Assembly (NCBI GenBank): GCA_902494765.1
Contig: CABUUK010000006.1
Span: forward strand, 1 to 53,243
Direction of reading: 5' to 3'
Length of the DNA: 53,243 nucleotides
Source of the DNA: an uncultured Collinsella sp.
GTDB lineage: Bacteria > Actinomycetota > Coriobacteriia > Coriobacteriales > Coriobacteriaceae
The notes beneath the pieces are model-generated. The model made no database searches. It was given only the letters and a program-made list of their open reading frames with translations, and was not told the origin of the DNA. The position numbers were made by a program, and so were the translations under genes. Below are positions 8,900 to 17,483 of the stretch, piece by piece; position 1 is the first letter of the stretch, and each line of letters opens with the position of its first letter.

Positions 8900-11077
8900 T
8901 TAGGGGAGGAGCTTCATGGCGGCGTCGTGGGCGGCGTGCTCGTAGGTGTCGTCGAGGGTTTTGAGCGGCAGCAGGGCCGTGGCCTGCGCATCGCCGCGGC
9001 GCTCGAGGGCGTGCGCGATCAGCCAGTCGGCGAGTTCGGGGTTCTTGGGCAGTGCCGGTCCGTGTAGGTACGTGCCGATGACGCCCTTGTAGATGAGACC
9101 CTCAAAGCCATCGTCGCCGTTGTTGCCGGTGCCCGTGACGACGGACGTTCCGAGCGGCGTGGCCTCGGCGTCCAAAAGCGTGCGGCCACCGTGGTTCTCG
9201 AATCCCACAAAGGGCTCAGGTGCCAGATCGGTTTTGACGGCTACGTTGCCGATCAGGCGGTCGGAGCCGCGCACGGTTTCGGCGGCAATGACGCCCAGGC
9301 CCTCGACGCGATTCTCGCCCATATAGTACGAACGGCCGAGCAGCTGATAGCTGCCGCAGATAGCAAGCAGCGAGCCGCCGTCCTCAACATAGGCCGCGAC
9401 CTTGTCTTTTTGAGCGAGCAGCTCGTGCGCCACGGCCAGCTGGTCGCGATCGGAGCCGCCGCCCATCATGACGATGTCGGCGTCGGCGAGATCGAGCACC
9501 TCGCCCATGCGAACCTCGTCCACGCGAACGGGGATGCCACGCCAGGTGCAGCGGCGCTCGAGGGCGATGACATTGCCGCCGTCGCCGTAGAGGTTGAGGG
9601 CGTCGGGATACAGATAGACGATGCGCAGGGGGCGCGAAAGCTCGGCCGGAGCGACGCCTGCGGGGACGGCACTGCCATCGGCACACGTTGCAGCGTGGGC
9701 GGTAACCGTAGCCGCATCGGTGCCTTTGAGCCCGTCGAGCTCCTTGACCAGCGGCGGAAAGGCCGTGTAGTTGGCGACGGCGTAGAAGGTGTCATCGGCG
9801 GTCTCGTCTGCCACGGCGCCGATTGCCTGCTCGATATTCGAGATAATCGTGGCATCGATGCCGGCGTACTTGAGGCGCACCTGCATGTCGTGCGCGCGCG
9901 TGCCGCCGGCAAAGGCGACAAGTCCCGTTGTGTCGGCGATGCGCTCAAAGTCGACGTCGTAGATCCACGATACATCGTGGCCGTCGGCATCGTTGTCGTT
10001 GAGGAAGAAGGCGCAGAGCCTGCCGCCTGCCGTTTTAATGGACTGAATCTGGCGATCGAAACCCACGGGATTTTTGGCCAGGTTTGCCTCGACGGTACGG
10101 CCGGCGATCTCCCAGCGGCCCATACGCCCGCCGGCGGGGATGTAGGCATCGAGCGTGGGCTGCAGATGCGCCGCGTCCACGCCCAGCTCGTGGGCGGCGA
10201 AGAAGGCTGCGGCTACGTTGTAGACCATGTACAGGCCGTTGTAGCGCGTGGCGATGTGTACGGCAGCCGCGTCGGGCGCAGATCCAAAGACCAGGTCAAA
10301 GCCGTAGCCGTCGCAGCCGAGCTTCACGCCCGCCACGCGACGGACAAGCCCAGGGCGGGCCCAGCCGCACGAGGGGCAATGGTATGCGCCAAGCTGTCCG
10401 TACTGCACATAGTCGTACTCCAACGGTGCGTTGCATTGCGAGCAAAAACGCGAGTCGCTAATGCGGTCGGACTCGGTGTTGGTGGCGCCGTCGATGCCAA
10501 AGGCGATGCTTGCATTGGGAACGCGCGCGGCGATCGCGGCACACAGCGGGTCGTCTGCGTTGTAGATGAGCGTCGTTGCCGGTGAAAGCTCCAGCGCGTG
10601 GGCGATGACGTCCTGGGTGTGGTCGATCTCGCCGTAGCGGTCCAGCTGGTCGCGGAACAGGTTGAGCAGCACAAAGTACGTCGGCTTGAGCTTGGGCAGA
10701 ACGCGTACGGTGTAGAGCTCGTCGCACTCAAAAACGCCCACGCGTTTGTCGCTGCTGGTGTGCTTAAGGCCGCTGCGGGCCTCGAGCAGAGCGCCCACCA
10801 CACCAGGCTCCATATTGTTGCCGGCACGGTTGCACACCACGGTGGCACCGCTGGCAGCAACGGCGTCGGCGATGAGGTTGGATGTGGTGGTCTTGCCATT
10901 AGTACCGGTGATCACCACGCTGCGGTCGACTAGGCTTGCGAGGTCGCTTAGCAGCTCGGGGTCGATCTTCATGGCGATGCGGCCGGGAAGCACGCCACCC
11001 TGGCGTTTGAGGACAGAGCGCAGTCCCCAGCGGGCGATATCGCTCGAAGTGCAGGCGAGAGATGAGCGGAGGTTCAT
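8900..11077 (-). CDS. Fused lipid II isoglutaminyl synthase (MurT-GatD)
   Basis: Amidates the D-glutamate of the peptidoglycan stem peptide on lipid II to D-isoglutamine, at the inner face of the membrane. One 725-residue chain carries both subunits. Residues 1 to about 450 are MurT: P-loop GTNGKTTT at 58, a four-Cys zinc ribbon (C212, C215, C234, C237), and the DUF1727 part with KNPVGFDR and FLNDNDADGHDVSWIYDVDF. A linker of about 30 residues leads to GatD from about 482: LYPDALNLYGDGGN, nucleophile Cys574 in LLAICGSYQLLG and catalytic His672 in GTYLHGP. In staphylococci and streptococci these are two adjacent genes. Start 11077 has AGGA nearby. Downstream of two coupled unknown genes, 45 bases from the second, probably one operon. 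Confidence 0.93.
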   Translation of the reverse strand: MNLRSSLACTSSDIARWGLRSVLKRQGGVLPGRIAMKIDPELLSDLASLVDRSVVITGTNGKTTTSNLIADAVAASGATVVCNRAGNNMEPGVVGALLEARSGLKHTSSDKRVGVFECDELYTVRVLPKLKPTYFVLLNLFRDQLDRYGEIDHTQDVIAHALELSPATTLIYNADDPLCAAIAARVPNASIAFGIDGATNTESDRISDSRFCSQCNAPLEYDYVQYGQLGAYHCPSCGWARPGLVRRVAGVKLGCDGYGFDLVFGSAPDAAAVHIATRYNGLYMVYNVAAAFFAAHELGVDAAHLQPTLDAYIPAGGRMGRWEIAGRTVEANLAKNPVGFDRQIQSIKTAGGRLCAFFLNDNDADGHDVSWIYDVDFERIADTTGLVAFAGGTRAHDMQVRLKYAGIDATIISNIEQAIGAVADETADDTFYAVANYTAFPPLVKELDGLKGTDAATVTAHAATCADGSAVPAGVAPAELSRPLRIVYLYPDALNLYGDGGNVIALERRCTWRGIPVRVDEVRMGEVLDLADADIVMMGGGSDRDQLAVAHELLAQKDKVAAYVEDGGSLLAICGSYQLLGRSYYMGENRVEGLGVIAAETVRGSDRLIGNVAVKTDLAPEPFVGFENHGGRTLLDAEATPLGTSVVTGTGNNGDDGFEGLIYKGVIGTYLHGPALPKNPELADWLIAHALERRGDAQATALLPLKTLDDTYEHAAHDAAMKLLP

Positions 11078-11122
11078 GAAGCCGTTCCTAACATAGATGA
11101 CATGGTCGGGGCGATCGCGTCG

Positions 11123-12166
11123 CTAAAAGCCGTAGCGGCGCGCAAATTCCTGGGCAAGCTGCGATACGTCTTCGCAGGCGTTGGCCCAGGGGGCAAAGTC
11201 GGGGGTGTCCGAGATAATGCCGTCGGCTTCCCAAACCGCCTGGTGCGAGAGGTCCCAGGGGTCGCGCGGCTCGGGTCGGCAGGGAAGATACGGCGTCTGG
11301 TACATGGGGTTCAGCAAGAAGAACGCGCCACCTTCGCAACGGTTAGCGAACTCACGCAGCGCGCGCGTCGCCGGGCGCATCTTGTTTGTTTTGAACAGCA
11401 GAATCGTGCGGGCGAGCAGGTACCAAGGAGAGTTTTCGAGTGCGTCTGCCCCCATCTGTTCCTCGAGCTGATGTGCCAGGGCAAAAAAGCCGTCCTGGTC
11501 TTCCAAGCGGGCGAGGGCAAGCAACACGGTGCCGGCGGCCCGGGTGGGATAGCCCTCCGCCTTAAGAACACGGCGAGAGTAGTTGGCGGCGGCGCGGTAA
11601 CGAGCGCTCGCCATGCACAGCTGCGAGATGGCCTCGAGCGTGTGGAGCCACCCGATAAGGGCCGGCTCGCTCACGGTAAGGTCTGCTGCGGTGACACCGT
11701 CGGCCAAAACATTATTGGCCCAGTAGTGCGGGGCCTCCATATCAAACCCGGGCACGCTCTGTTGCAGGTAGTCGGCCGTACTCGTCTCGAGCTTCATCAA
11801 GTCGCCCAGGCAGGCATCGACGGGCGTGTCCGCCAGGATGATGGCGAGCAGCTGGGCATCGACGGCCAGCGCATCGACGCGAACAATCTTGAGCAGCTCA
11901 TCGCGCATATCGTCGAACAGGCAGTTGCGCGTCTGCTCAAACTCCTCGTCGCTGCCCATGTCCTCGATGCGGCGAAGCTCGTCAAGTAAATGACGATGAA
12001 CGCCGGCATAGGACAGCAGCGCTTGGGCATGCTCGGTCTGCGCATACTTGTGAGGGTTTGCGCTGACGTCGTTATGGACAAGCTCGCGTGCTGCATCGGT
12101 GAGTTCGGGGTGTGATGCCAGATAGGTGCGCTCCAAGTAGGCGGGGATGTAGACGCTCGGATCCAT
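11123..12166 (-). CDS. Helical-repeat protein of unknown function (paralogue 2)
   Basis: 347 residues, soluble, mostly predicted alpha-helical with TPR-like spacing; no catalytic motif or signal peptide recognised. The C-terminal half, from about 195 (RYRAAANYSRRVL, ALARLEDQD, and DPWDLSHQAVWEADG later), aligns by eye with the same part of the gene just upstream, so the two look like a tandem duplication. The C-terminal third has an aromatic and Pro-rich stretch (FFLLNPMYQTPYLPC). ATG 12166 overlaps the upstream stop codon as TAATG, and its GGAGGA site lies inside the upstream gene, so translation is coupled. murT-gatD follows 45 bases later, suggesting a cell-wall connection, but the function is unknown. 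Confidence 0.75.
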   Translation of the reverse strand: MDPSVYIPAYLERTYLASHPELTDAARELVHNDVSANPHKYAQTEHAQALLSYAGVHRHLLDELRRIEDMGSDEEFEQTRNCLFDDMRDELLKIVRVDALAVDAQLLAIILADTPVDACLGDLMKLETSTADYLQQSVPGFDMEAPHYWANNVLADGVTAADLTVSEPALIGWLHTLEAISQLCMASARYRAAANYSRRVLKAEGYPTRAAGTVLLALARLEDQDGFFALAHQLEEQMGADALENSPWYLLARTILLFKTNKMRPATRALREFANRCEGGAFFLLNPMYQTPYLPCRPEPRDPWDLSHQAVWEADGIISDTPDFAPWANACEDVSQLAQEFARRYGF

Positions 12167-13242
12167 TAGAGGTCTCCTCCCTTAAACGGCAATCCCTGTT
12201 CGGCCGCGCGCAGGATGCGCTCGTCGATCTGGGAGCGCACGATGTCGTTGGTGGCGACCCAGGCGGCAAAGCTGGCGTTGTCGGGGGCGCCAAGGCCCTC
12301 CTGCAGCACCGGCGTCGCCTCGGACAGGGCAAGGACGAGCTCATCGGTGGAGCCCACGCCTACGTTGACGCGCGCATAGACGCCATCGGGAAACTCGGTT
12401 TGGAAGTAGAGCGCCTCGGCCGCGTGCGGACACGAGTGCGCAAGGATGCGCAGGTAGTGCTCGGCGCCCTCGTAATCCAGCTCGCGCCAAGCAGCGCTCA
12501 TCAGCGCGATGAGCGTCCACGGGTCCAGGTCGCGCTCTGCGTCCTTGGGACGGCGGCGCAGCGGCGTGTTGGCAAGATAGGGCACGGAGTGGGCGGAACG
12601 AAAACGCTTGAGCTCCTCGGAAGGGTATTCGAGCTTTGCCATGGCAAGCATCGCGGTATGGCGGACACCGGCGGGGTCGTTGGGCGCAAAGTCCAGGCTG
12701 CGATTCGCGGCATCCAGCGACATGCGGTAGCGGCCGCTAATGAGCGCGCGCGATGCCAAGGCGGCAAGCCAGCGCAGGTAGGGACGGCGGGTCAGGTCGC
12801 CTGCGGCCTCACGCTCGTAGGGGTCCTGCGCCGAGGCAATCTTGAGCGCCAGATCGTGCTCCACCTCGTCGCACTTGGACACCAGATACTGCACGTATTC
12901 CTCGTTGGATTCGGCGGTGAGCGCCGTCAGCATGCGCTGGGCATCCCAGTTGGCCGGATCGAGCGCGGCTGCCTCGCGGAGCATGTCCTCGGCTGCGGTC
13001 TCTTCTTGCTCTGCCTGGGTATCGTCAGGGATAAAGGGGATGCGGTAGTCGACAGCCTCGACGACCTTGGCGATCAGATGCCCAGCTCGGTCGCGGTCGT
13101 GCACGATGAGCGGCGCGGGGTTACGGGTGAATTGTTCCATCAGACGCTCTACGGCGGCACCGTCGGTGAGCGGGATATTGTCGCGGCGCAAGGCCTCAAG
13201 AACGAGGCGATGGCAATCCTCTTGAATGGGATCGAATGCCAT
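12166..13242 (-). CDS. Helical-repeat protein of unknown function (paralogue 1)
   Basis: 358 residues, soluble, without signal peptide or transmembrane segment. The middle contains TPR-like helical pairs (ALASRALISGRYRMSLDAAN, LIALMSAAWRELDYEGAEHY), and an acidic stretch DDTQAEQEETAAEDM is seen near residue 75. The C-terminal half resembles that of the next gene. ATG 13242 is preceded by AGGAGG at five bases; an earlier in-frame start at 13272 lacks a ribosome site. First gene of a probable operon ending in the lipid II amidation enzyme. No family name recognised; it could be an adaptor or scaffold, which is inference from the repeats alone. Confidence 0.75.
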   Translation of the reverse strand: MAFDPIQEDCHRLVLEALRRDNIPLTDGAAVERLMEQFTRNPAPLIVHDRDRAGHLIAKVVEAVDYRIPFIPDDTQAEQEETAAEDMLREAAALDPANWDAQRMLTALTAESNEEYVQYLVSKCDEVEHDLALKIASAQDPYEREAAGDLTRRPYLRWLAALASRALISGRYRMSLDAANRSLDFAPNDPAGVRHTAMLAMAKLEYPSEELKRFRSAHSVPYLANTPLRRRPKDAERDLDPWTLIALMSAAWRELDYEGAEHYLRILAHSCPHAAEALYFQTEFPDGVYARVNVGVGSTDELVLALSEATPVLQEGLGAPDNASFAAWVATNDIVRSQIDERILRAAEQGLPFKGGDL

Positions 13243-13742
13243 GGGGCCTCCTTTGCTGCGGTTAGGGTTCAAATGTCTCTATATAAAGTTCTAGTTTACC
13301 CGCATGTGGCACACCGGGGGTGCCGCGCTTGGACTTGCACCTTTGCACCACGAAGACGGATGTCGCACAAATGTCGGCACCTTGGACGACCGAGTGGTAT
13401 CACAGTGCCGTAAACGGTCGATTTTTGGCGGCGAACGGGGCACATTTTGGAGGGGCACAGCCCTGCCCGGGATATGTAGTCAACCCTGATAAAACGTTTG
13501 CCCAGCTTGGGAGTATGAATGCCCCACAAGGGTCTTCAGGGATAGAAAAAACGTTTCATCATTGTTGGCTTTAGGTGAATAACTGACCAACCAGAACGGT
13601 AAAATAATGTTTGTCTGAGCGTTGAGACGTTAAGACATCGTGCATTGCCATCGCCGGCAACGCGCAAACCGGTCCTAACGGAGCCAATTGGGTGCTCCGT
13701 TATATACGCAAGTCTAAGAGGGGCTTGTTTAGGAGGCACAGT
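13243..13742. promoter_or_regulatory. Divergent region upstream of the Fe-alcohol dehydrogenase
   Basis: 500 bases without a convincing gene. Two copies of AAAACGTTT (13491-13499 and 13548-13556), 57 bases apart, each have the palindromic core AAACGTTT, as in LacI/CcpA-type sites; both lie 190-250 bases before the dehydrogenase start. The dehydrogenase has a strong TTAGGAGG site. Short open frames here have no ribosome sites and atypical codon use, so I left them out. Confidence 0.35.
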
Positions 13743-14966
13743 ATGGGACGTTTTACCAATCCTCGCGATCTGTACTTTGGTGAGGGCGCTCGCCACGAGG
13801 TGAAGAACCTCAAGGGCAAGAAGGCCATCATCGTTTCTGGCGGCAGCTCTATGCGCCGCGGCGGGTTCCTGCAGGACGTTGAGGCCGACCTCAAAGAGGG
13901 CGGTTTCGAGGTCAAGCTGTTCGAGGGCGTCGAGTCCGACCCGTCCATCGAGACGGTCATGAAGGGCGCCGAGGCCATGCGCGAGTTCGAGCCCGACTGG
14001 ATTATCGCCATCGGCGGCGGCTCGCCCATCGATGCCGCTAAGGCCATGTGGGTCTTCTACGAGTATCCCGAGGAGTCCTTCGATAACATCATCCAGCCGT
14101 TCAGCTTCCCCGAGCTGCGTCAGAAGGCTCATTTCTGCGCCATCTCCTCTACCTCCGGCACCGCTACCGAGGTCACCGCGTTCTCCGTCATTACCGACTA
14201 CGCCAAGGGCATCAAGTACCCGCTGGCCGACTTCAACATCACCCCTGATGTCGCCATCGTCGACCCGGAGCTCACCTACACCATGCCCGCCAAGCTGTGC
14301 GCTCATACCGGCATGGACGCTCTGACCCACTGCATGGAGGCCTACGTTTCCACCTGCGCCTCTATGTTCACCGATGCCAACGCCCTGCACGGCATCCGCG
14401 AGATCGTCGAGTGGCTGCCCAAGTCCTATGCTGGCGACCATGAGGCCCGTCAGCACATGCACGAGGCTCAGTGCATCGCCGGTATCGCCTTCTCCTCGGG
14501 CCTGCTCGGCATCGTTCACTCCATGGCTCACAAGACCGGTGCTGCCTTCGAGAACGGCCACATCATCCACGGTGCTGCTAACGCCATGTACCTGGGCAAG
14601 GTCATCCAGTGGAACTCCAAGGACCCGCGTGCTGCCGAGCGTTACGCTTACGTGGCCAAGGAGATCCTGCACCTTCCCGGCGAGACCAACGAGGAGCTCA
14701 TCGCTGCGCTCGTCCAGAAGATTCGCGACCTCAACGACCAGCTCAACATTCCGCAGTCCATCAAGGATTACGCGAATGGCGGCGTGAAGGTCGACGCCGA
14801 GAACCCGCAGATGGTTTCCGAGGAGGAGTTCCTCGCCAAGCTGCCCGAGATTGCCGCGAACGCTGAGCAGGACGCCTGCACGCCCGAGAACCCGCGTGAG
14901 ACCAAGGCTGCCGACTTCGAGAAGATCCTCAAGGCCTGCTACTACGACACCGACATCGATTTCTAA
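13743..14966 (+). CDS. Iron-containing alcohol dehydrogenase
   Basis: A 407-residue group III (iron-dependent) alcohol dehydrogenase, reducing aldehydes or oxidising alcohols with NAD(P)H. Nucleotide-binding GGGSPIDAAKAM and metal-site motifs are present: AHTGMDALTHCMEAY and GIVHSMAHKTGAAF followed by GHIIHGAANA. Substrate cannot be read from the sequence; it resembles the butanol or 1,3-propanediol dehydrogenase branch. ATG 13743 is preceded by AGGAGG and fits the family start. Strong codon bias suggests high expression, in keeping with a fermentative role. Followed by a good terminator and then by glycerol dehydrogenase genes of the same superfamily. Confidence 0.93.
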   Translation: MGRFTNPRDLYFGEGARHEVKNLKGKKAIIVSGGSSMRRGGFLQDVEADLKEGGFEVKLFEGVESDPSIETVMKGAEAMREFEPDWIIAIGGGSPIDAAKAMWVFYEYPEESFDNIIQPFSFPELRQKAHFCAISSTSGTATEVTAFSVITDYAKGIKYPLADFNITPDVAIVDPELTYTMPAKLCAHTGMDALTHCMEAYVSTCASMFTDANALHGIREIVEWLPKSYAGDHEARQHMHEAQCIAGIAFSSGLLGIVHSMAHKTGAAFENGHIIHGAANAMYLGKVIQWNSKDPRAAERYAYVAKEILHLPGETNEELIAALVQKIRDLNDQLNIPQSIKDYANGGVKVDAENPQMVSEEEFLAKLPEIAANAEQDACTPENPRETKAADFEKILKACYYDTDIDF

Positions 14967-14988
14967 TCGACTCTTGTTATCGTAACGA

Positions 14989-15025
14989 GGGGCTCCGCAC
15001 GTATCCGTACGGAGCCCCTTTCTTT
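14989..15025 (+). terminator. Terminator of the Fe-alcohol dehydrogenase gene
   Basis: 9-bp perfect stem GGGGCTCCG (14989-14997) / CGGAGCCCC (15010-15018), followed by a T-rich run. The next gene starts 32 bases beyond the stem, so partial read-through into gldA is possible. Confidence 0.88.
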
Positions 15026-15049
15026 TTTCTTTTAGAGAATGGGATAGTT

Positions 15050-16150
15050 ATGGCTGCAATTTTCAATAGCCCCAGCAAGTACATCCAGGGTCCGGACGAG
15101 CTCGCCAAGCTCGGCTCCTATGTCGAGCCGCTCGGCGCTAAGGCCCTCGTTATTGTGACGCCTTCGGGCAAGAAGCGCGTCGGTGCCAAGATCGAGGGCG
15201 GCTTTGCCGAGGCTAAGGCCGAGCTGCTGTTTGAGGACTTTAATGGCGAGTGCTCCAAGGGCGAGGTCGACCGTTTGGTTGCGCTCGCTCGCGACAACGG
15301 TTGCGACATCATCGTCGGCGTCGGTGGCGGCAAGATCCTCGATACCGCCAAGGCCGTTGCCTACTATCTGGAGTCCCCGGTTATCATTTGCCCCACCATC
15401 GCTTCGACCGATGCGCCGTGCTCGGCACTTTCGGTGCTCTACACCGATGACGGCCAGTTCGATAAATATCTCTTCCTTAAGGCAAACCCCAACATTGTCC
15501 TGATGGATACGACGGTTATCGCGGCGAGCCCGGTGCGCCTGACGGTTTCCGGTATGGGCGATGCGCTCGCAACCTACTTTGAGGCCCAGGCTACGCATGA
15601 TGCCGACGGTGGCACTTGCGCCGGCGGTAAGGGCGGCATGGCTGGCTTGGCGCTCGCCAAGCTCTGCTACGAGACGCTTATGGCCGATGGCGTCAAGGCC
15701 AAGGTCGCGCTGGAGAAGGGTGCGCTCACGCCTGCCGTGGAGCATATCATCGAGGCCAATACGCTGCTTTCCGGCATTGGCTTTGAGAGCTCGGGCCTTG
15801 CTGCTGCTCATGCCATCCACAATGGCCTGACGATGCTGCCCGAGTGCCACGGCATGTATCACGGCGAGAAGGTCGCCTTTGGCACCATCGTCCAGCTGGT
15901 ACTCGAGGATGCCCCGACCGAGAAGCTCGAGGAAGTCTTGGGCTTCTGCATTGAGCTGGGCCTGCCGGTTACGATGAAGGAACTTGGCGTTGCCGAGCTT
16001 ACGCGCGAGCAGGCCATGATTGTTGCCGAGGCCGCCTGCGCACCCGATGACACCATGTGCAACATGCCGTTTGAGGTGACGCCCGAGATGGTCGCAAACG
16101 CCATCCTGGGTGCCGACGCGCTGGGTCACTACTACCTTATGGATGAGTAA
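15050..16150 (+). CDS. gldA: Glycerol dehydrogenase
   Basis: Zinc-dependent oxidation of glycerol to dihydroxyacetone with NAD, or the reverse. The 366-residue protein has the usual length and motifs: FNSPSKYIQGPDELAKLG at the start, NAD site VGVGGGKILDTAKAVA, and metal ligands in GMGDALATYFEA, AAAHAIHNGL and GMYHGEKVAFG. The ribosome site is weak. It is followed by a strong terminator (16163), then a palindromic repeat, then a broken second copy. With the iron alcohol dehydrogenase upstream it suggests a polyol and aldehyde fermentation cluster. The C-terminus ends in DALGHYYLMDE. Confidence 0.95.
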   Translation: MAAIFNSPSKYIQGPDELAKLGSYVEPLGAKALVIVTPSGKKRVGAKIEGGFAEAKAELLFEDFNGECSKGEVDRLVALARDNGCDIIVGVGGGKILDTAKAVAYYLESPVIICPTIASTDAPCSALSVLYTDDGQFDKYLFLKANPNIVLMDTTVIAASPVRLTVSGMGDALATYFEAQATHDADGGTCAGGKGGMAGLALAKLCYETLMADGVKAKVALEKGALTPAVEHIIEANTLLSGIGFESSGLAAAHAIHNGLTMLPECHGMYHGEKVAFGTIVQLVLEDAPTEKLEEVLGFCIELGLPVTMKELGVAELTREQAMIVAEAACAPDDTMCNMPFEVTPEMVANAILGADALGHYYLMDE

Positions 16151-16162
16151 ACTAAGGTAGGG

Positions 16163-16200
16163 AAGGGGCAAAGCCGACAGATGGCTTTGCCCCTTATTTG
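16163..16200 (+). terminator. Terminator of gldA
   Basis: Perfect 13-bp stem AAGGGGCAAAGCC (16163-16175) / GGCTTTGCCCCTT (16183-16195) with loop GACAGAT, followed by ATTTG. It lies 12 bases past the gldA stop codon. Confidence 0.88.
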
Positions 16201-16203
16201 CTA

Positions 16204-16234
16204 TGGTGCAAAGGGGTCAGGTTGCTTTGCACCA
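16204..16234. repeat. Palindromic REP-like repeat, copy B
   Basis: Perfect 10-bp arms TGGTGCAAAG and CTTTGCACCA around an 11-base centre GGGTCAGGTTG. It sits just after the gldA terminator and 30 bases before the broken gldA paralogue. Shares the CAAAG/CTTTG core with the repeats at 8857-8893 and 50905-50931 but has different outer arms. Confidence 0.55.
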
Positions 16235-16264
16235 ATCGTTGCTTGATGAAGGGCGGATTCTCGT

Positions 16265-17332
16265 ATGGCGCTTCCCATGGTTTATGGCGGTCCGGGCCGT
16301 TATGTCCAAGGGCCGGGCGAGCTCTCGCGTCAAGGCAGATATCTGTCATGGCTGGGATGCTCCGCCTATGTCCTGTTTGACCAAGGTACCGAGAATCGAC
16401 TGTGCAAACAGATCAACGATGGATTTCTGGACGACGATCTGAGCGAGCCGTTCTTTAAGATTTATGACGGTCCGTGTACGGAAGAGGCCGTTGTAAAAAT
16501 GGCCAAGGAAGCCTAGGCCGAGTATTGTGACATGGTGGTGGGTATTGGCGGCGGCAAGATGCTCGATATCGCCAAGGCCGTTGCGTTTTATGCCGAGCTG
16601 CCGTTGTGCGTATGCCCCACGGCGGCTTTGATGGACGGTCCGTGCAGTGCGATTTCGGTGCTGTATCACGAGGATGGGTCGTTCGACCGCTATCTGATGC
16701 TCGAGAAGAATCCAGACCTGGTCGTGGTCGATACCAACGTGGTCGCGGCGGCCCCACTGCGTATGACGGTTGCTGGTATGGGCGATGCGCTGGCAACGTA
16801 CTTCGAGGCGCGTTCGTGCGCCGCGGCGCGGGGCACCAACGAGCACGGTGGCGCGCCAGGGCACTTGGCTCTGGTTGCGGCTCGCGCCTGCTATGACACG
16901 CTCATGGAGTGCGGCGTCGCTGCCAAGCGCGATCTCAAAAAGGGCCGTACATCGCCGGCAGTTGAGCGTCTGATCGAGTGCAATATTCTGCTCTCGGGTG
17001 TTGGCTTTGAGAGCGGTGGTTTGGCGCTGGCGCATGCCATCGCCAACGGCCTGACGATTTTGCCCGAGTGCAAGGCCATGCATGGTGAAGCCGTAGCATT
17101 TGGCCTAGTGGTGCAGCTGCGCCTGGAGCGTGCGCCCGAGCTTGATCAGGTGCTTGAGTTTTGCCAGCGCGTTGGTCTGCCGACGACGCTCGAGGGACTG
17201 GGCCTTGGCGAGATTTCCGATGCCGACCTGCAGGGTGTTGCAAATGCGGTCTTTAGAAACGAGCGTAATATGGCCAACGAGCAGGTCAAGGTGACCGAAC
17301 AAAAGCTCGTGCAACTCATGTGCGAGGCATAG
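16265..17332 (+). pseudogene. Second glycerol dehydrogenase-like gene, interrupted by an in-frame TAG
   Basis: A GldA paralogue read in one frame from ATG 16265 to the stop at 17330-17332, broken only by TAG at 16514-16516, where the intact neighbour reads through the helix before its NAD site. Before the stop: VYGGPGRYVQGPGELSRQGR. After it: CDMVVGIGGGKMLDIAKAVA, then GMGDALATYFEA, LALAHAIANGL and AMHGEAVAFG, so the NAD and metal residues are all kept. A CAG to TAG change would explain it. Either a recent pseudogene, a sequencing error, or a suppressed or reinitiated gene (an ATG follows at 16532). The ATG at 16532 would give a 266-residue protein lacking the N-terminal part of the Rossmann fold. 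No pyrrolysine machinery is seen in the window. Confidence 0.85.
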
Positions 17333-17483
17333 CTTGGCGCTCGATCGACCTTGTGCGATCGAGGCGGCGATAGGCCATGGGCTATTTGCCGCAAAGATGC
17401 TCCGCGTGTAATTTGCCCGAGGCGTGGGCCGATAGCGTATCATTATCTCTTGCTTGTTTGCACTGCTCAGGGAGGGGCCGCGC

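Noticed and set aside
13296..13574. Short overlapping frames upstream of the alcohol dehydrogenase
   Set aside because: No ribosome sites, atypical codons, and three frames compete over the same bases.
16514..16516. TAG read as pyrrolysine or another amino acid
   Set aside because: No PylTS genes or similar evidence in the window, and every other TAG here behaves as a normal stop; a nonsense mutation or error is simpler.
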